The notes: generated from the sequence alone by a model not told the origin. Positions 1 to 8,290 are shown, numbered from the stretch's first letter. The stretch: DNA of 12,926 nucleotides from Hydnum rufescens UP504 (GCA_014904985.1 MU129142.1:12554-25479), one strand, 5' to 3'. Translations and numbers: made by a program.

Positions 1-26
1 TGTCCCGATGTTGTTCATATGATCAA

Positions 27-890
27 ATGATTGACCCATCCCGTATCTATGCTCACTGCCCTACCCCAGCTCTCAGCAGCAGTTCCACCACATCCGATTC
101 TTCTGCTTCTCCCTCGCCCACAAGATCGTCTTTTTCTCCCGGTGTTCCCTTTGCCTACTCCCAGCCATCTCCAGAAAGCACTGAGAAGCCTACCATGTCC
201 TCTGTCGATATTTCAGGCCAGTCTTCTCTCGCCAGCACACCCCTCCCAACGCCTCCTCCAATGGTGCAACAGATCACAACGTCCTCTGAACCTGACAGTG
301 GCCTCGCCCATTCTACCTGACTGTGTCCCTCTACAAACCCTGGGACCCGAAAACTACCCCACTCAACCAAGTCATGCCCATCAAGTTCTTCCTCTGAAGC
401 TAGGTTGACCCCAGCATCAAAAACAAGGCATGTAATGCCTTCGATAAATCACACTGGTCGATCAACTCTAGCCTGCTTTTTCTGTTGACAACGCAAGATT
501 GCCTGTCCTCTGCCCCTGACACAGAAGACCTTTCTTGTGAGTAAGTACTCTTCCTCTACTGTGCCACTAGTATCAATCCATTAATTTTGCAACTCTTTGT
601 AGACAATGCGTGAGTTGCAATCAATCGTGCATGTATCTTATGCACACTCATTGTGATCTTCCAAAAGACAAACCTGTGAAGAAATTTACAGACAAGGACA
701 TCCGTAACATGGGCCAAGGACCCTCCCCACCACCTTTTATAAGTTTTCGCGACGTGTGCCCAGTTCGCAGTACAACGGTTTCACAAGCTGCTCTAGAGAA
801 ACTGACTACTGGGCTCATTGTTATACATGTCATAATTGTACACAATTTCAGGAAATACATACACCATTCATCATTTACACCTTGACTTCT
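27..890 (+). pseudogene. Broken Zn(II)2Cys6 (fungal binuclear zinc cluster) protein gene
   Basis: The frame starting at 27 encodes an S/T/P-rich tail-like N-terminus, stops at 318-320 (TGA), and continues in the same frame to a cysteine motif. That motif reads ACFFC, a TGA stop (486-488), then QRKIAC, so C-x2-C-x6-C is complete if the stop replaces one residue. Many basidiomycete proteins have CRQRKIAC here. The second half of the cluster, SCEQCVSCNQSC (C-x2-C-x6-C), begins at 536 in another frame and crosses the intron at 541-602 in frame. A frameshift therefore lies between about 507 and 533. The following text (HCDLPKDKPVKKFTDKD) stays open to about 790, after which the frame changes again and cannot be followed. 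Such domains bind DNA as transcription factors in fungi, but this copy cannot make one protein as read. The upstream end may lie outside the window. The Zn cluster call is fairly secure; inclusion of the S/T-rich part is inferred from shared frame. Confidence 0.62.
541..602 (+). other. Spliceosomal intron inside the Zn2Cys6 pseudogene
   Basis: The intron is GTAAGTACTC...CTTTGTAG, 62 nt. Joining the flanks keeps one frame (SC then EQC) and completes the second C-x2-C-x6-C half of the zinc cluster, which supports the splice call. Length and signals are normal for basidiomycetes. Confidence 0.6.
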
Positions 891-2084
891 ATCCTCTTTA
901 AATGTATGAAAAACAGAAAAATGGCCAAACTGGGGGCAATGCTTCAAATAATTTAGACAACCCCCATATATCACCCACTGTCCCAACTGCATGAGTCGGG
1001 GATTGGTGCTTGTTGCCGCTACCGATTACATAATCGAGACCTGTGATGATGAAAAGAATGATGAAACAATACTGGAGGTGCATCCTTGTACCGCGTCTTC
1101 GGCACTTTGACAAGTTCTTTTAGTTTATCAGACATGGGAGTTCCTTATCAATTTTACAAAGTGACGTGGATCAGTGGCAATGGTCAAAGTCATTCTTGTA
1201 AGGTCTCATGCGGCAAGTCCGGTGATCACCGAATTAAAGTACCATGGCAGCATTTTTGGCGACAAACTATATGAGGTCTGACCCCATGTCAACTAAACGT
1301 GGGCGTGTCGCCCTAGAATGATGGTGACTCGCCCCGGATCTCAAAAGAGAGGCCGAAGAATGCCCAAGAAGAGCATGAGTATGCGACTAGAGCAGGTGAA
1401 GGTGCTTACTCAATTATTTATACTATGTGTAGGCACTACATGGTTAATTGAAGTACTAGACCAGAGGAAAGCGAAAGGGGTTCCCCAGAGCACGAGCTGC
1501 TTTACGGGGTATTGAGGTACAAGTGGAGTCGCGAACGAGGGACATGAAACAGGAAAGAAATGAGCGATCCAATAAAGAGACGCTAAGAGTGGAAAGAAGA
1601 GTGAGGATGTGATGAGGATGACAGCGACGAGAGTAGACGGTGGAGTGAAGACAGGGGCGATGGGAAGATGAAGGCAAGGGAAGTAGGTGGTGTGGATGAC
1701 GGACATGGTAGGAGGAGGGAAGGTGCGGAGGTCCCGATGATTGCATGATCGGAGCATAGGGGTCAGGGTCGATCCAGGGGTACGATGGAACTTCCTGGAG
1801 GTGGAGGCGTGACCGGGAACTGCATGAGCGTCGAGGAAAATGGCATCTGCGAGTGGGAGCGTAGTGCGAGGTGTGGTGAAAGCAGAACAAGGGACCGGTT
1901 CAAGGTGAAGGAGGTAGGCAGAGGTGAAGGCGAGATGGAAGGGAGTTATCATAGACTACTCGGGATTGCTGCTCTTATGATGAGCAGACGAGTGTGTATC
2001 CACATTGCGGAAGAGTAAAGGGCCCCAGCCAAAAATGAAGCGCCGTGCAAGACACCAGTTGGCTGGGAGTCGCAGACTGGTCGA
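891..2084. other. No supportable gene; purine-rich stretch
   Basis: Bases 960-1290 contain short open stretches in shifting frames (for example one ending in ATDYIIETCDDEKND near 1065, then one starting near 1083 in another frame). They may be the decayed 3' part of the upstream gene, but no domain is recognised. From about 1540 to 1960 the plus strand is strikingly rich in G and A with very little C or T, over about 400 bases. The long minus-strand open frame across it (1410-1952) is a by-product of that composition: it is P/S/H/L-rich and has no recognisable motif. Confidence 0.5.
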
Positions 2085-2973
2085 TTAGCATGCAGGCAGT
2101 TGACCTGGCTCGATGAAATCCAATGATGGAGATCCCTTCGTAGACTTTCCGACATCAGCACTGGGCAAGCCAGCACTACCACTGGAGTTGCCTAGCCCCA
2201 TAGTCGTGTCACCGTCTGCATCTACCTGAGGCGGATTTCGCTTCCACTTTTTGAATGACGGCGTACCACCACTGGTGTCAGTGGACTTTCGCTTGGCCCC
2301 AGCAAGGGAGGCCCAGAATGGATTGGGCTTTTGAGTGTCACAAACACAGTACCACGAGGAGGGCACACCCTTCACAAACTCATTCTGATTCATGAAATCG
2401 AGGGGTAGGCTGACCTGCAGTTTTATTCTTGTGAGGGCTTCCACAAATAAGGGATGATCCTTATCAGTCACAGAATTCATGCTGTCGGAAGGTTCGCACC
2501 ATATCATAGGGCATTTGATGAGACCTACGGTTGCGGCAGGGGTGAGCAACTTTTCCAAAACAAGAGAGGCTTATCTCTTACCATTTCTTTGGAGGTCAGC
2601 ATCACATGAAAGGGAGCAGTGAAATATACGCGTGAAGGATGGCCACAAACCACCCAAATCTTCAGCAATGATGTCGGAAAGCCAGTATCGCCCAGTCTTT
2701 GAGTTTTTCTCTGCCAACTCCACTACATAGATAGAAGACTTAATGAATGTCACTGAATGAGCTGGAACGAGCAAAGCCAGACATAGAACTAACCGTTCGG
2801 TGCACCAAACTGCCTAATAGGCATCTTAATGATGCGACAAAATGCTATCAAATGCGGACACAGTGGCGCCATAAGGCATCTGTAGGTTCCACAAGAGACA
2901 GCACGAGACTAATGCCAGGAATTGAGTCAATGAGGGCATACTGCCTTTTCATTTCCATGTCGGCATCCATCAT
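2085..2973 (-). CDS. Hypothetical protein, four-exon gene model, 246 codons
   Basis: On the minus strand an open model can be built from ATG at 2973: exons 2973-2860, 2809-2794, 2752-2582 and 2524-2085. The parts sum to 741 nt, an exact multiple of three ending in TAA, with no internal stop. The 57-nt intron 2581-2525 (GTAAGA...CCGTAG, GCTCAC branch-like) is convincing and splits a Gly codon in frame. The 41-nt intron 2793-2753 (GTTAGT...TTCAG) is plausible. The first (GTCCGC...GGCAG, 2859-2810) has a poor donor and the 16-nt exon is suspiciously small, so the 5' part is uncertain; the frame also extends upstream to an acceptor-like TTAG at 3010. The middle region looks like a globular domain (VVELAEKNSKTGRYWLSDII, later WYCVCDTQKPNPFW). 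The last 60 residues are S/G/T-rich and basic (KKWKRN), perhaps a nuclear signal. I do not recognise the family. It is the least damaged gene here and probably not part of the transposons. Confidence 0.5.
2525..2581 (-). other. Spliceosomal intron (57 nt) in the hypothetical gene
   Basis: Read on the minus strand it begins GTAAGAGATAAG and ends CAACCGTAG, with GCTCAC about 20 nt before the end. Removing it fuses two separately open frames (ending DADLQRN and continuing GLIKCPMIWCEP) in register. This is the best evidence that the minus-strand gene is real. Confidence 0.68.
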
Positions 2974-3181
2974 CGCCAAAGTGTCGGAAGACGCGATTGT
3001 CAAGGTAAACTAAGACACCACGAATTCACGCAAGAAGTTGGCAAATATAAATGATCTAAATGGGCAAATATTAGTAGAAGTCATATTTTGAAGGGCATAA
3101 ATCATCCAGGTGTTGTGCCTACTCTACGCTGCATGTACCGTCTAGGTATGGAAGGGGAAAGTGGAAGCAAATGTCGAAGCC

Positions 3182-3244
3182 GGCTCGAACCGACTTCAAG
3201 GACGAACAACTTGCGACTGCGCTGTCTCCTGATCCACTGTGCCA
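3182..3244 (-). other. tRNA-like Pol III A-box and B-box pair (possible SINE head or tRNA relic)
   Basis: On the minus strand TGGCACAGTGG (3244-3234) matches the tRNA A-box, and GGTTCGAGCC (3191-3182) matches the B-box, with 42 nt between them, a normal spacing. A full cloverleaf fails: the T stem has mismatches, only about five of seven acceptor positions pair, and no T-run terminator follows closely. This is best read as a degenerate tRNA or the head of a tRNA-derived short retroelement. Chance is possible. Confidence 0.3.
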
Positions 3245-3261
3245 TTCCACGTCCTTTTTTT

Positions 3262-3379
3262 GACTGTGAAGGCGTGCATTCAGCCTGCCTGTGCTGCGTG
3301 TGTTCTCGACGTTCCGCCGCATCCTGGACTGTATCCCTCTGTGGGTTCATTTAGTATTTTTTCCCTGTATCGATTGATT
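3262..3379 (+). repeat. Diverged direct repeat, copy 1
   Basis: The copy begins ACTGTGAAGGCGTGCATT and is repeated about 240 bp downstream (3504-3620) with roughly 75 percent agreement by eye. Both copies end in a T-rich TTAGTAT...TTTT stretch followed by CGATT. This copy retains six CpG sites in its first 65 bases. It may be part of a promoter, an untranslated region or an old element end upstream of KDZ locus A; no ORF is conserved between the copies. Confidence 0.6.
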
Positions 3380-3503
3380 TATTTTCTCTTCTGAATTTAG
3401 CCTCCATTTTGTGCAAATTGCCGCACCTTGCAGTTTTGGACGAAGTGCGCATCACAAGCTTGCCTTTGATTGTGTGCTGTTGTCCTATTTGCTGCATACT
3501 GTT

Positions 3504-3620
3504 GAACTGTGAAGGCGTACATCAGCCTGCTGTGTTGTGTGTGTTCTTGATGTTCCAGCTGCATCCTGAGTTTGTCCCTTGGTGATATATTAGTATATTT
3601 TGTTGTTTCTTGCGATTAAT
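3504..3620 (+). repeat. Diverged direct repeat, copy 2 (CpG-depleted)
   Basis: This is the second copy of the repeat at 3262-3379. Five of the six CpG sites in the first 65 bases of copy 1 are TG or CA here (for example CTCGACGTT versus CTTGATGTT), the pattern left by deamination of methylated cytosine. Otherwise 3380-3503 and 3621-3809 show nothing I can name. Confidence 0.6.
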
Positions 3621-3809
3621 TGTCTTGTCTCTTATGCCTGAGGTGTACAGATTACGACGAGCGTTTGTGAGGTCGTGCAGCGTGACCTCGCACTGTATAC
3701 CCACTGGTTCGATTAGAATATTCGTCATAAACTACATGTACCTCCGCGAACACTCAATCCTTCTCGCACTTGGGGCCTACGGAATGAACAACACGACGAA
3801 ACGTTTACT

Positions 3810-6800
3810 TTGCCAGGGGCGGCTCGTGTTCCCACTCCTCTCACCACTTCCTCAGCACCTTCCTCATCGTCCCCAAGCAGTTCTCGTCTTAACCCCTCAA
3901 TTCGAACAAAAAGACGCAATCACTCCAAATTCCCAACTGCCAAAGTTGTTGGTGCGGGTCCAAGTGGCATGATAATGACTGAGTCGAGCCGGATTGGAGG
4001 ATATCCTTCTGTCCCATCGTTCGGTCGACCTTCGTTGAATCATGCCCATTGGATATCAACTTTCGAGCCCGAGCTTGCACCTGAGGTTCATATACATCTC
4101 GACCAGGATAAATGTTCTCGTCATGCCGACGGAAGCATGCCCAAGCTGGCACTGGGGAGATGAGGTGCTACCATCTTTTGATTTCGACCTATGAGCTTTC
4201 AACGGGGGCGAGACGCAGGGGACAAGGTGGACCCAGCACCATCGCTATGCACCTGCAATGAAAAGCATTGTGTACTGAGGGTTGTGTGTGTCCACATGGA
4301 GTACCTGACGAGTTCAACTTGTCCATCTGCAAATGCAATCCTGCAGCAGCCCAGCTCGTACGTCGAGGATTGTTCCCCCTGTGCACCTTTTTCTCTGACA
4401 TTGGCCTGTCAACATGGACAGGTCTCTAAGAGTTTGCATTGGACCTTTGTTCGCATGGGTCCCAATGAGCGGCAATGGGGCACCATGAATGGAAGTATCT
4501 CAAGCTCATGGCATGATTCGCCACGCGGACTCACTCGTTGGTGATTTGCTAATGCTTTGTTGCACTTAAATTCCAAAGTCCTTGTCCATTCTCGCAACAT
4601 GGAGATGGCGAAATCATTAGTTCCTTTCATGACCCCTCGCTGGTAGCCTCAGTGTCATCAACTTCCTTGACATCACTGCCCTCTGGGGCCCCAACATCCC
4701 TTGGTCCTCAGGGCCTCAGTGCCCTCAAATTCTTTCTCTTAACCTTCTGCGGCCCCGACATCAGCAGACCCCTGACCGTACCCAGTGCTAGATGAATGAA
4801 CACCAATACCTTTCGAAACTACACTAATGCACACAATTCTGTGGGGCATGTGCAAATGGGCCAAGCATTTATTTGCAATCCTGGTGTCCCCTTTGTTTTG
4901 GGGGAAATCACAGCCAGCGACTAGGTGTCAGCACCATAGCATGTATTGAGCCAACTTCCAAATCAAACCAATCGTGACAAAGATCAGTGGAAGGGCTTTG
5001 AAAGGCGAAACAGAGCTAGAGAACCCCGAGATCTTTTCGCCAGAACGGTGGAGCTATCCCCAAGTAGAGCTCGATATGATGGAAGCCCGTGTATTATGAG
5101 CTCCGACCAACAACGAAAACCTGTGTCAACTCAGGGCGAAAACGAAAAGCTGAATGAGATGAAGAGAGATCGAGCTGCCCAGGGAAGATGATGCAGTGGA
5201 ACCTGGAATGAATGTTCGAACTCGGGTTCTCAATATGGTGGTGACTCTTCATGCAGCGGATGGCAATCGCATTAAAGCTTCTACCAAGCAGTTTTGAATG
5301 ATACCGGCTCATGGCCTTACTGTGTGCGCCATGACATTGCCCTTTACATTGCCAACATGCGCACAGCTGGCGAGAAACAATTTTATGCATTTGCCCTTGT
5401 CGCGGCTCTTTTCAAGGAGTTGCCGGAATGGTGGGACTGTGGGGTATTGTATTGGACATGTGTGTCAAATCCATCGAAGATCTCCTAAAAATGAACTTTT
5501 ATGCCTGAATGGCATATGTCGCATCGTCTTTGGTGTCCTCAAAGTCTTCCAGCGTATGGCAACCATGACGTGCCAGCTAGGTATCAACTGGAAGTCGGAG
5601 ATCTGGGCCTTTCATGATGGTGAAGGCTGTGAGCAGGTTTTTGGAGTGTACTCGAAGACTTATTCCCTCTCTAAGGGTTACGCAGTATCACCAACGACTC
5701 TTTATCTTGCCTCCAGGTGGGCAGCATTGATGACTGAAGCAGCAGGGCCTGGTGAAATGACTGCATGGATCGCACTTTATCTGTCACAAGCAGGAAGGAG
5801 AGGTGATGGCAAGGCTGTGTGGGCAGTCTATCTCGTACCTCCTGGATCAGTTCAAGTCAGCTAACGAGCTTCCAAAAGCAAACCGATCCCGCAGTGTTGA
5901 AAACTAAAGGAGCTCGTGGCCAATTGAGCTCATCTTGTCCATGACAACAGACTCTGGCTAACTGCGGTCCATCTCAGGAAACGGTGGATGAGCTGGGAGA
6001 GCTTGCAACTGATAGCAGCACTGTGGTGGTGGAGGATGAGCTACAGGCAAATATTGAGGCTATGCGGTCAAGTATAAAGCGCATTGAGAGTAACATCAAG
6101 AAAAAGACGGAGGAACTGCATCTCTCTGATCAGATGTCCCATAAAGAGTTGGATCTGCCTTAAGACTGATAAATGGTGAACCTACAGCTCAATATACGCG
6201 TTGTTCGAGATCAAATTCTGATAAAACTGCGAGCGCGGAAGTTTGAACTTGCAGATTGGATTGTGCAGATACTGCCCGAGCTTGACCACTGAATGAAGGA
6301 GCATGTTGAAAAGGCAATGAAGAGCCGGGTATCTGGAGTACAAGGGGCTCTAAAGCGATATGAGGAGATCCGAAGGGAGATGATGAAGCTTCGGGGGAAG
6401 GGGAGTGTTTCAGCAGATGCTTATATCCCCCCAGAGATATCCTCATCTGTCTACAAGCTAGATGTAGATTGAAGATATCTGGCAAGTACCTCATCATGAG
6501 GATCTTGCAAACTTTCCTGATGGAGAGGTACCTGCATGGCTTAGAGATAAGGGGTATCGGATGGGATATGAGCTGCCCAAGAGATTCTAAATTGCCGCCA
6601 GGAGCTGGAGCATTGCAAGGCTGAATTCTCTAACTTACATACATGGTTTATGACCCAATGTTCTGCCACATGGCATGCATATACTCTTTCTTGTGGTATG
6701 TAATCTACATTTGGCTGTCATGATAGGGGTTGACTGAATTAGCCTCATTCTGCTAGATGCAGAGGTGAAGTTCTTTGCATTACTAGAGTTGCATCACCTG

Positions 6801-7102
6801 CATGATTTGGTAGAGGCTTGGCAGAGGCATTCATCAGCAATGCTTGGGAGTGATGGCCAGATTGGCTGGATGAATCTTCCTGAGCGGCCTCCTCCCCTTT
6901 GTTATGGTAGGATTCAGATACTGTGTGGGCCTGTGTCCCCTGTGGCAAACTCACTGACAGGTGAGGCTGTGGATGGGGTCTCAGATGCTGCAAGCTCGGA
7001 TGATGATGAAAATGGGAATTAGAAGATGCACCTGTGCTGAAAGACATTGCATTCTTAGCTGCTCTTGATGCTCTTGAGGAGTTAGTTGGGGATGATGCAT
7101 GA
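3810..7102 (+). pseudogene. KDZ-family transposase pseudogene A (CxC1-like cysteine cluster)
   Basis: Blocks follow family order but in changing frames. The S/P-rich start (3810-4163) is only tentatively included. The cysteine part is at 4271-4378: CTEGCVC, then CKCNPAAAQLVRRGLFP, the CxC hallmark. A low-complexity linker precedes WCPLCFGG (4882-4905). The block CI(D)ANFQIKPIV follows at 4942. The expected D-x(n)-GEKQFYALAL block appears as AGEKQFYAFALVAALFKELP near 5363. The YDIGCQ block is split (GVLY, then VCQIHR, near 5445-5475). The acidic motif HDGEGCEQVF is near 5614-5645. A coiled-coil-rich tail follows (RARKFELADWIVQ at 6229; DIWQ near 6477; WHAYTLSCGM at 6670-6699), then an intron at 6696-6756, ending with FLAALDALEELVGDDA and TGA at 7100-7102. 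KDZ transposases are RNase H-fold DNA transposases. The third base of the first catalytic Asp codon appears lost (4948-4950), so this copy is dead. Family call is strong; the exact start is not. Confidence 0.85.
6696..6756 (+). other. Spliceosomal intron (61 nt) in KDZ pseudogene A
   Basis: The intron is GTATGTAATC...CTGCTAG with TTGACTGA as a good branch site. Splicing joins SC to DAEVKFFALLELHHLHDLV in one frame, matching the usual coiled-coil C-terminus of the family. It shows the copy descends from a DNA-transposed, intron-containing gene rather than a retrocopy. Confidence 0.65.
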
Positions 7103-7220
7103 ATTGTTCTATTTGAATGTAATATCTTGTATTTTGTAAGCTATGGTTGGTTTAACTTGGAAAAAAAATAGAGATCTGAGTTCTGTGTGTCCTACTGTGG
7201 ATTTGGGACAAGTTCACACA

Positions 7221-7363
7221 TTTGGGCCCCATTGGTGCAGGCAGTTTGAATGTATCCACTTGGGTCCCATTTGGGCCCCACTGGGCCCTATTTGGGCCCC
7301 ATTTTGGGCCCCATTGCATTGATACTGCTCTGTAACTTTGGATTTGGGCCCTAGTGGGGCCCC
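7221..7363. repeat. GGGCCC-rich cluster (TTTGGGCCCCA repeats)
   Basis: Seven GGGCCC palindromes and one variant (GGGTCC) fall within about 143 bases, mostly as TTTGGGCCCCATT. Similar GGGGCCC-rich DNA reappears at 8528-8563 and 9254-9304, on either side of the solo LTR. These could be subterminal repeats of a transposon spanning this region or a local simple repeat. The rest of 7103-7440 holds no gene. Confidence 0.65.
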
Positions 7364-7380
7364 AGTATTGTAGGACCTAC

Positions 7381-7416
7381 TTAGGTACCAATTCATGGCA
7401 CAGATTTGGTACCTAA
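7381..7416. repeat. 10-bp perfect inverted repeat
   Basis: TTAGGTACCA (7381-7390) and TGGTACCTAA (7407-7416) are exact inverted copies separated by 16 bases. It lies just upstream of the hairpin-intron array and may form a small stem or mark an element end. Confidence 0.55.
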
Positions 7417-7458
7417 CATAGGTAGTCAATGTGGTTGACCAGCCTGGGTAATTTTAAG

Positions 7459-7556
7459 GTAAATAAATATGATCCTGCCAAAGGAGCAGCATATGCTGCT
7501 CCTTTGGCATAGCTTTTCTTTTTGTTTTTTTACTAACATAGTATTCCTTATCCTAG
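7459..7556 (+). other. Putative hairpin-bearing intron 1 (98 nt)
   Basis: It starts GTAAATAAATATG and ends TATCCTAG, with TACTAAC at 7531-7537. A perfect 34-bp palindrome (7476-7509: arms TGCCAAAGGAGCAGCAT and its inverse) sits between donor and branch site. Of the three its donor is the least canonical. Confidence 0.5.
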
Positions 7557-7635
7557 GTTTTGATCTACCCCCACCCCCCAAACGAGATCCACAAATGACA
7601 GAACACGGGAGGCCACAGAAGCCCCGGATGAACCC

Positions 7636-7657
7636 CACACCCGCTTCAGCAGGTGTG
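7636..7657. repeat. Hairpin of the CACACCCGC/GCGGGTGTG family, copy 1
   Basis: CACACCCGCT and AGCAGGTGTG are inverted with one mismatch and a two-base loop. It ends 15 bases before the GTAAGT of intron 2, at the end of an exon-like segment. Confidence 0.5.
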
Positions 7658-7672
7658 ATAATAATTTTTAAT

Positions 7673-7775
7673 GTAAGTATTTACTGTTTAAGTATGACTG
7701 CGCAAAAGGAGCAGCATGTGCTGCTCCTTTTGCATGGTTTTTCTTTTTTTACTAACTTATTACTTATTGTCATAG
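7673..7775 (+). other. Putative hairpin-bearing intron 2 (103 nt)
   Basis: It starts GTAAGTATTTACTG and ends TTGTCATAG, with TACTAAC at 7750-7756. The hairpin at 7702-7733 has 15-bp arms (GCAAAAGGAGCAGCA) around two bases. Donor, branch and acceptor are all textbook. Confidence 0.58.
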
Positions 7776-7907
7776 GTATTCTTCTAAACCCTCAATCAAG
7801 ACTTGTGACCCCACCGAATAAATACGCAACAACGGCAACCCATCCCCCAAATGAAACCCGCAAATGACAGAACACGATGCGAGGCTACAGAAGCCCCAGA
7901 TGAACCC

Positions 7908-7929
7908 CACACCTGCTTTGGCGGGTGTG
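7908..7929. repeat. Hairpin of the CACACCCGC/GCGGGTGTG family, copy 2
   Basis: CACACCTGCT pairs with GGCGGGTGTG using two G-U pairs, so pairing is kept as RNA. It ends 12 bases before the GTAAGT of intron 3, the same relative place as copy 1. Confidence 0.5.
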
Positions 7930-7941
7930 ATAATTTTTAAA

Positions 7942-8045
7942 GTAAGTATTCGCCCTCTATAAGTACGACCGTGCCAAAGGAGCAGTGCAAGCTGCTCCTT
8001 TTGCATTACTTTGAATTTTTTTACTAATATACACTATGATTCTAG
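7942..8045 (+). other. Putative hairpin-bearing intron 3 (104 nt)
   Basis: It starts GTAAGTATTCGCC and ends GATTCTAG, with TACTAAT at 8022-8028. The hairpin (7973-8004) keeps a 10-bp perfect core stem, AAAGGAGCAG with CTGCTCCTTT, plus two outer pairs across one mismatch. Its loop sequence differs from the other two copies. Confidence 0.56.
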
Positions 8046-8120
8046 GATCCAAAACAACGACCCACCCCAATGGCAACCCGCAACCTGCGCCCAATGGTGA
8101 AATGCCAAGCCACACCCCTG

Positions 8121-8160
8121 GTACCACACCCCCACCCAAGCGGGTGTGTGGTGCTACTAG
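8121..8160. repeat. Hairpin repeat GTACCACAC...GTGTGGTGC, copy 3
   Basis: ACCACAC and GTGTGGT flank a CACCC/GGGTG inner stem. The whole block is a direct repeat of 8210-8249, including the trailing GTGCTACTA. Confidence 0.55.
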
Positions 8161-8209
8161 ATAAACTAGTTTTTATTTTAATTTTTTTGTTCTTTTATTT
8201 CTATGGACA

Positions 8210-8249
8210 GTACCACACACCCGCTAGAGCGGGTGTGTGGTGCTACTAA
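8210..8249. repeat. Hairpin repeat, copy 4, with perfect 14-bp arms
   Basis: ACCACACACCCGCT (8212-8225) and AGCGGGTGTGTGGT (8228-8241) are exact inverse copies around two bases, followed by GTGCTACTA-like sequence and a long T run at 8254-8262. A stem followed by T's resembles a Pol III style stop, but no Pol III promoter is evident. Confidence 0.65.
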
Positions 8250-8290
8250 GTAGTTTTTTTTTTCTTTGGATTTCTACTAAGTACCACAGT

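Larger units (their letters stand above)
7459..8045 (+). repeat. Tandem array of three exon-intron-like units with hairpins
   Basis: Three related units start at 7459, 7673 and 7942 (spacing 214 and 269). Each has GTAA at its start, a GGAGCAGC/GCTGCTCC hairpin, a T-rich tract ending TTTTTACTAAY, then YAG about 20 nt further. The segment between units 1 and 2 and that between units 2 and 3 share a core (ATGACAGAACACG, then CAGAAGCCCC, GATGAACCCCACAC) and each ends in a second hairpin just before the next GTAAGT. The simplest reading is a tandemly duplicated exon plus intron, oriented plus. Shared short peptide text (MTEH...QKP.MNPTPA..AGVI) exists but frames do not run through the whole set, so the exons could be non-coding RNA. 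Confidence 0.6.

Noticed and set aside
1410..1952. 180-aa minus-strand open frame
   Set aside because: It lies on a pyrimidine-rich strand, is P/S/H/L-rich with no motif or splice support, and another frame over the same bases is also open. Composition explains it.
3102..3350. 82-aa minus-strand open frame containing QWIRRQRSRK
   Set aside because: It reads through the tRNA-like A-box/B-box segment and has no recognisable domain.
4189..4630. Minus-strand open frames opposite KDZ copy A
   Set aside because: The plus strand carries clear family motifs at the same place, so these are shadows.
3810..7102. A TET/JBP oxygenase carried by the KDZ element, as in some fungal relatives
   Set aside because: No matching domain or Fe(II)-binding motif was seen in any frame here or near copy B.
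7476..8004. CRISPR array or bacterial-style terminators from the regularly spaced hairpins
   Set aside because: The genome is eukaryotic, spacing is irregular (214 and 269), only three units exist, and the hairpins sit inside splice-site frames.
7214..8139. Open frames on both strands across the hairpin units
   Set aside because: They run straight through palindromes and splice-like sites, and the repeated peptide text reflects repeated DNA.
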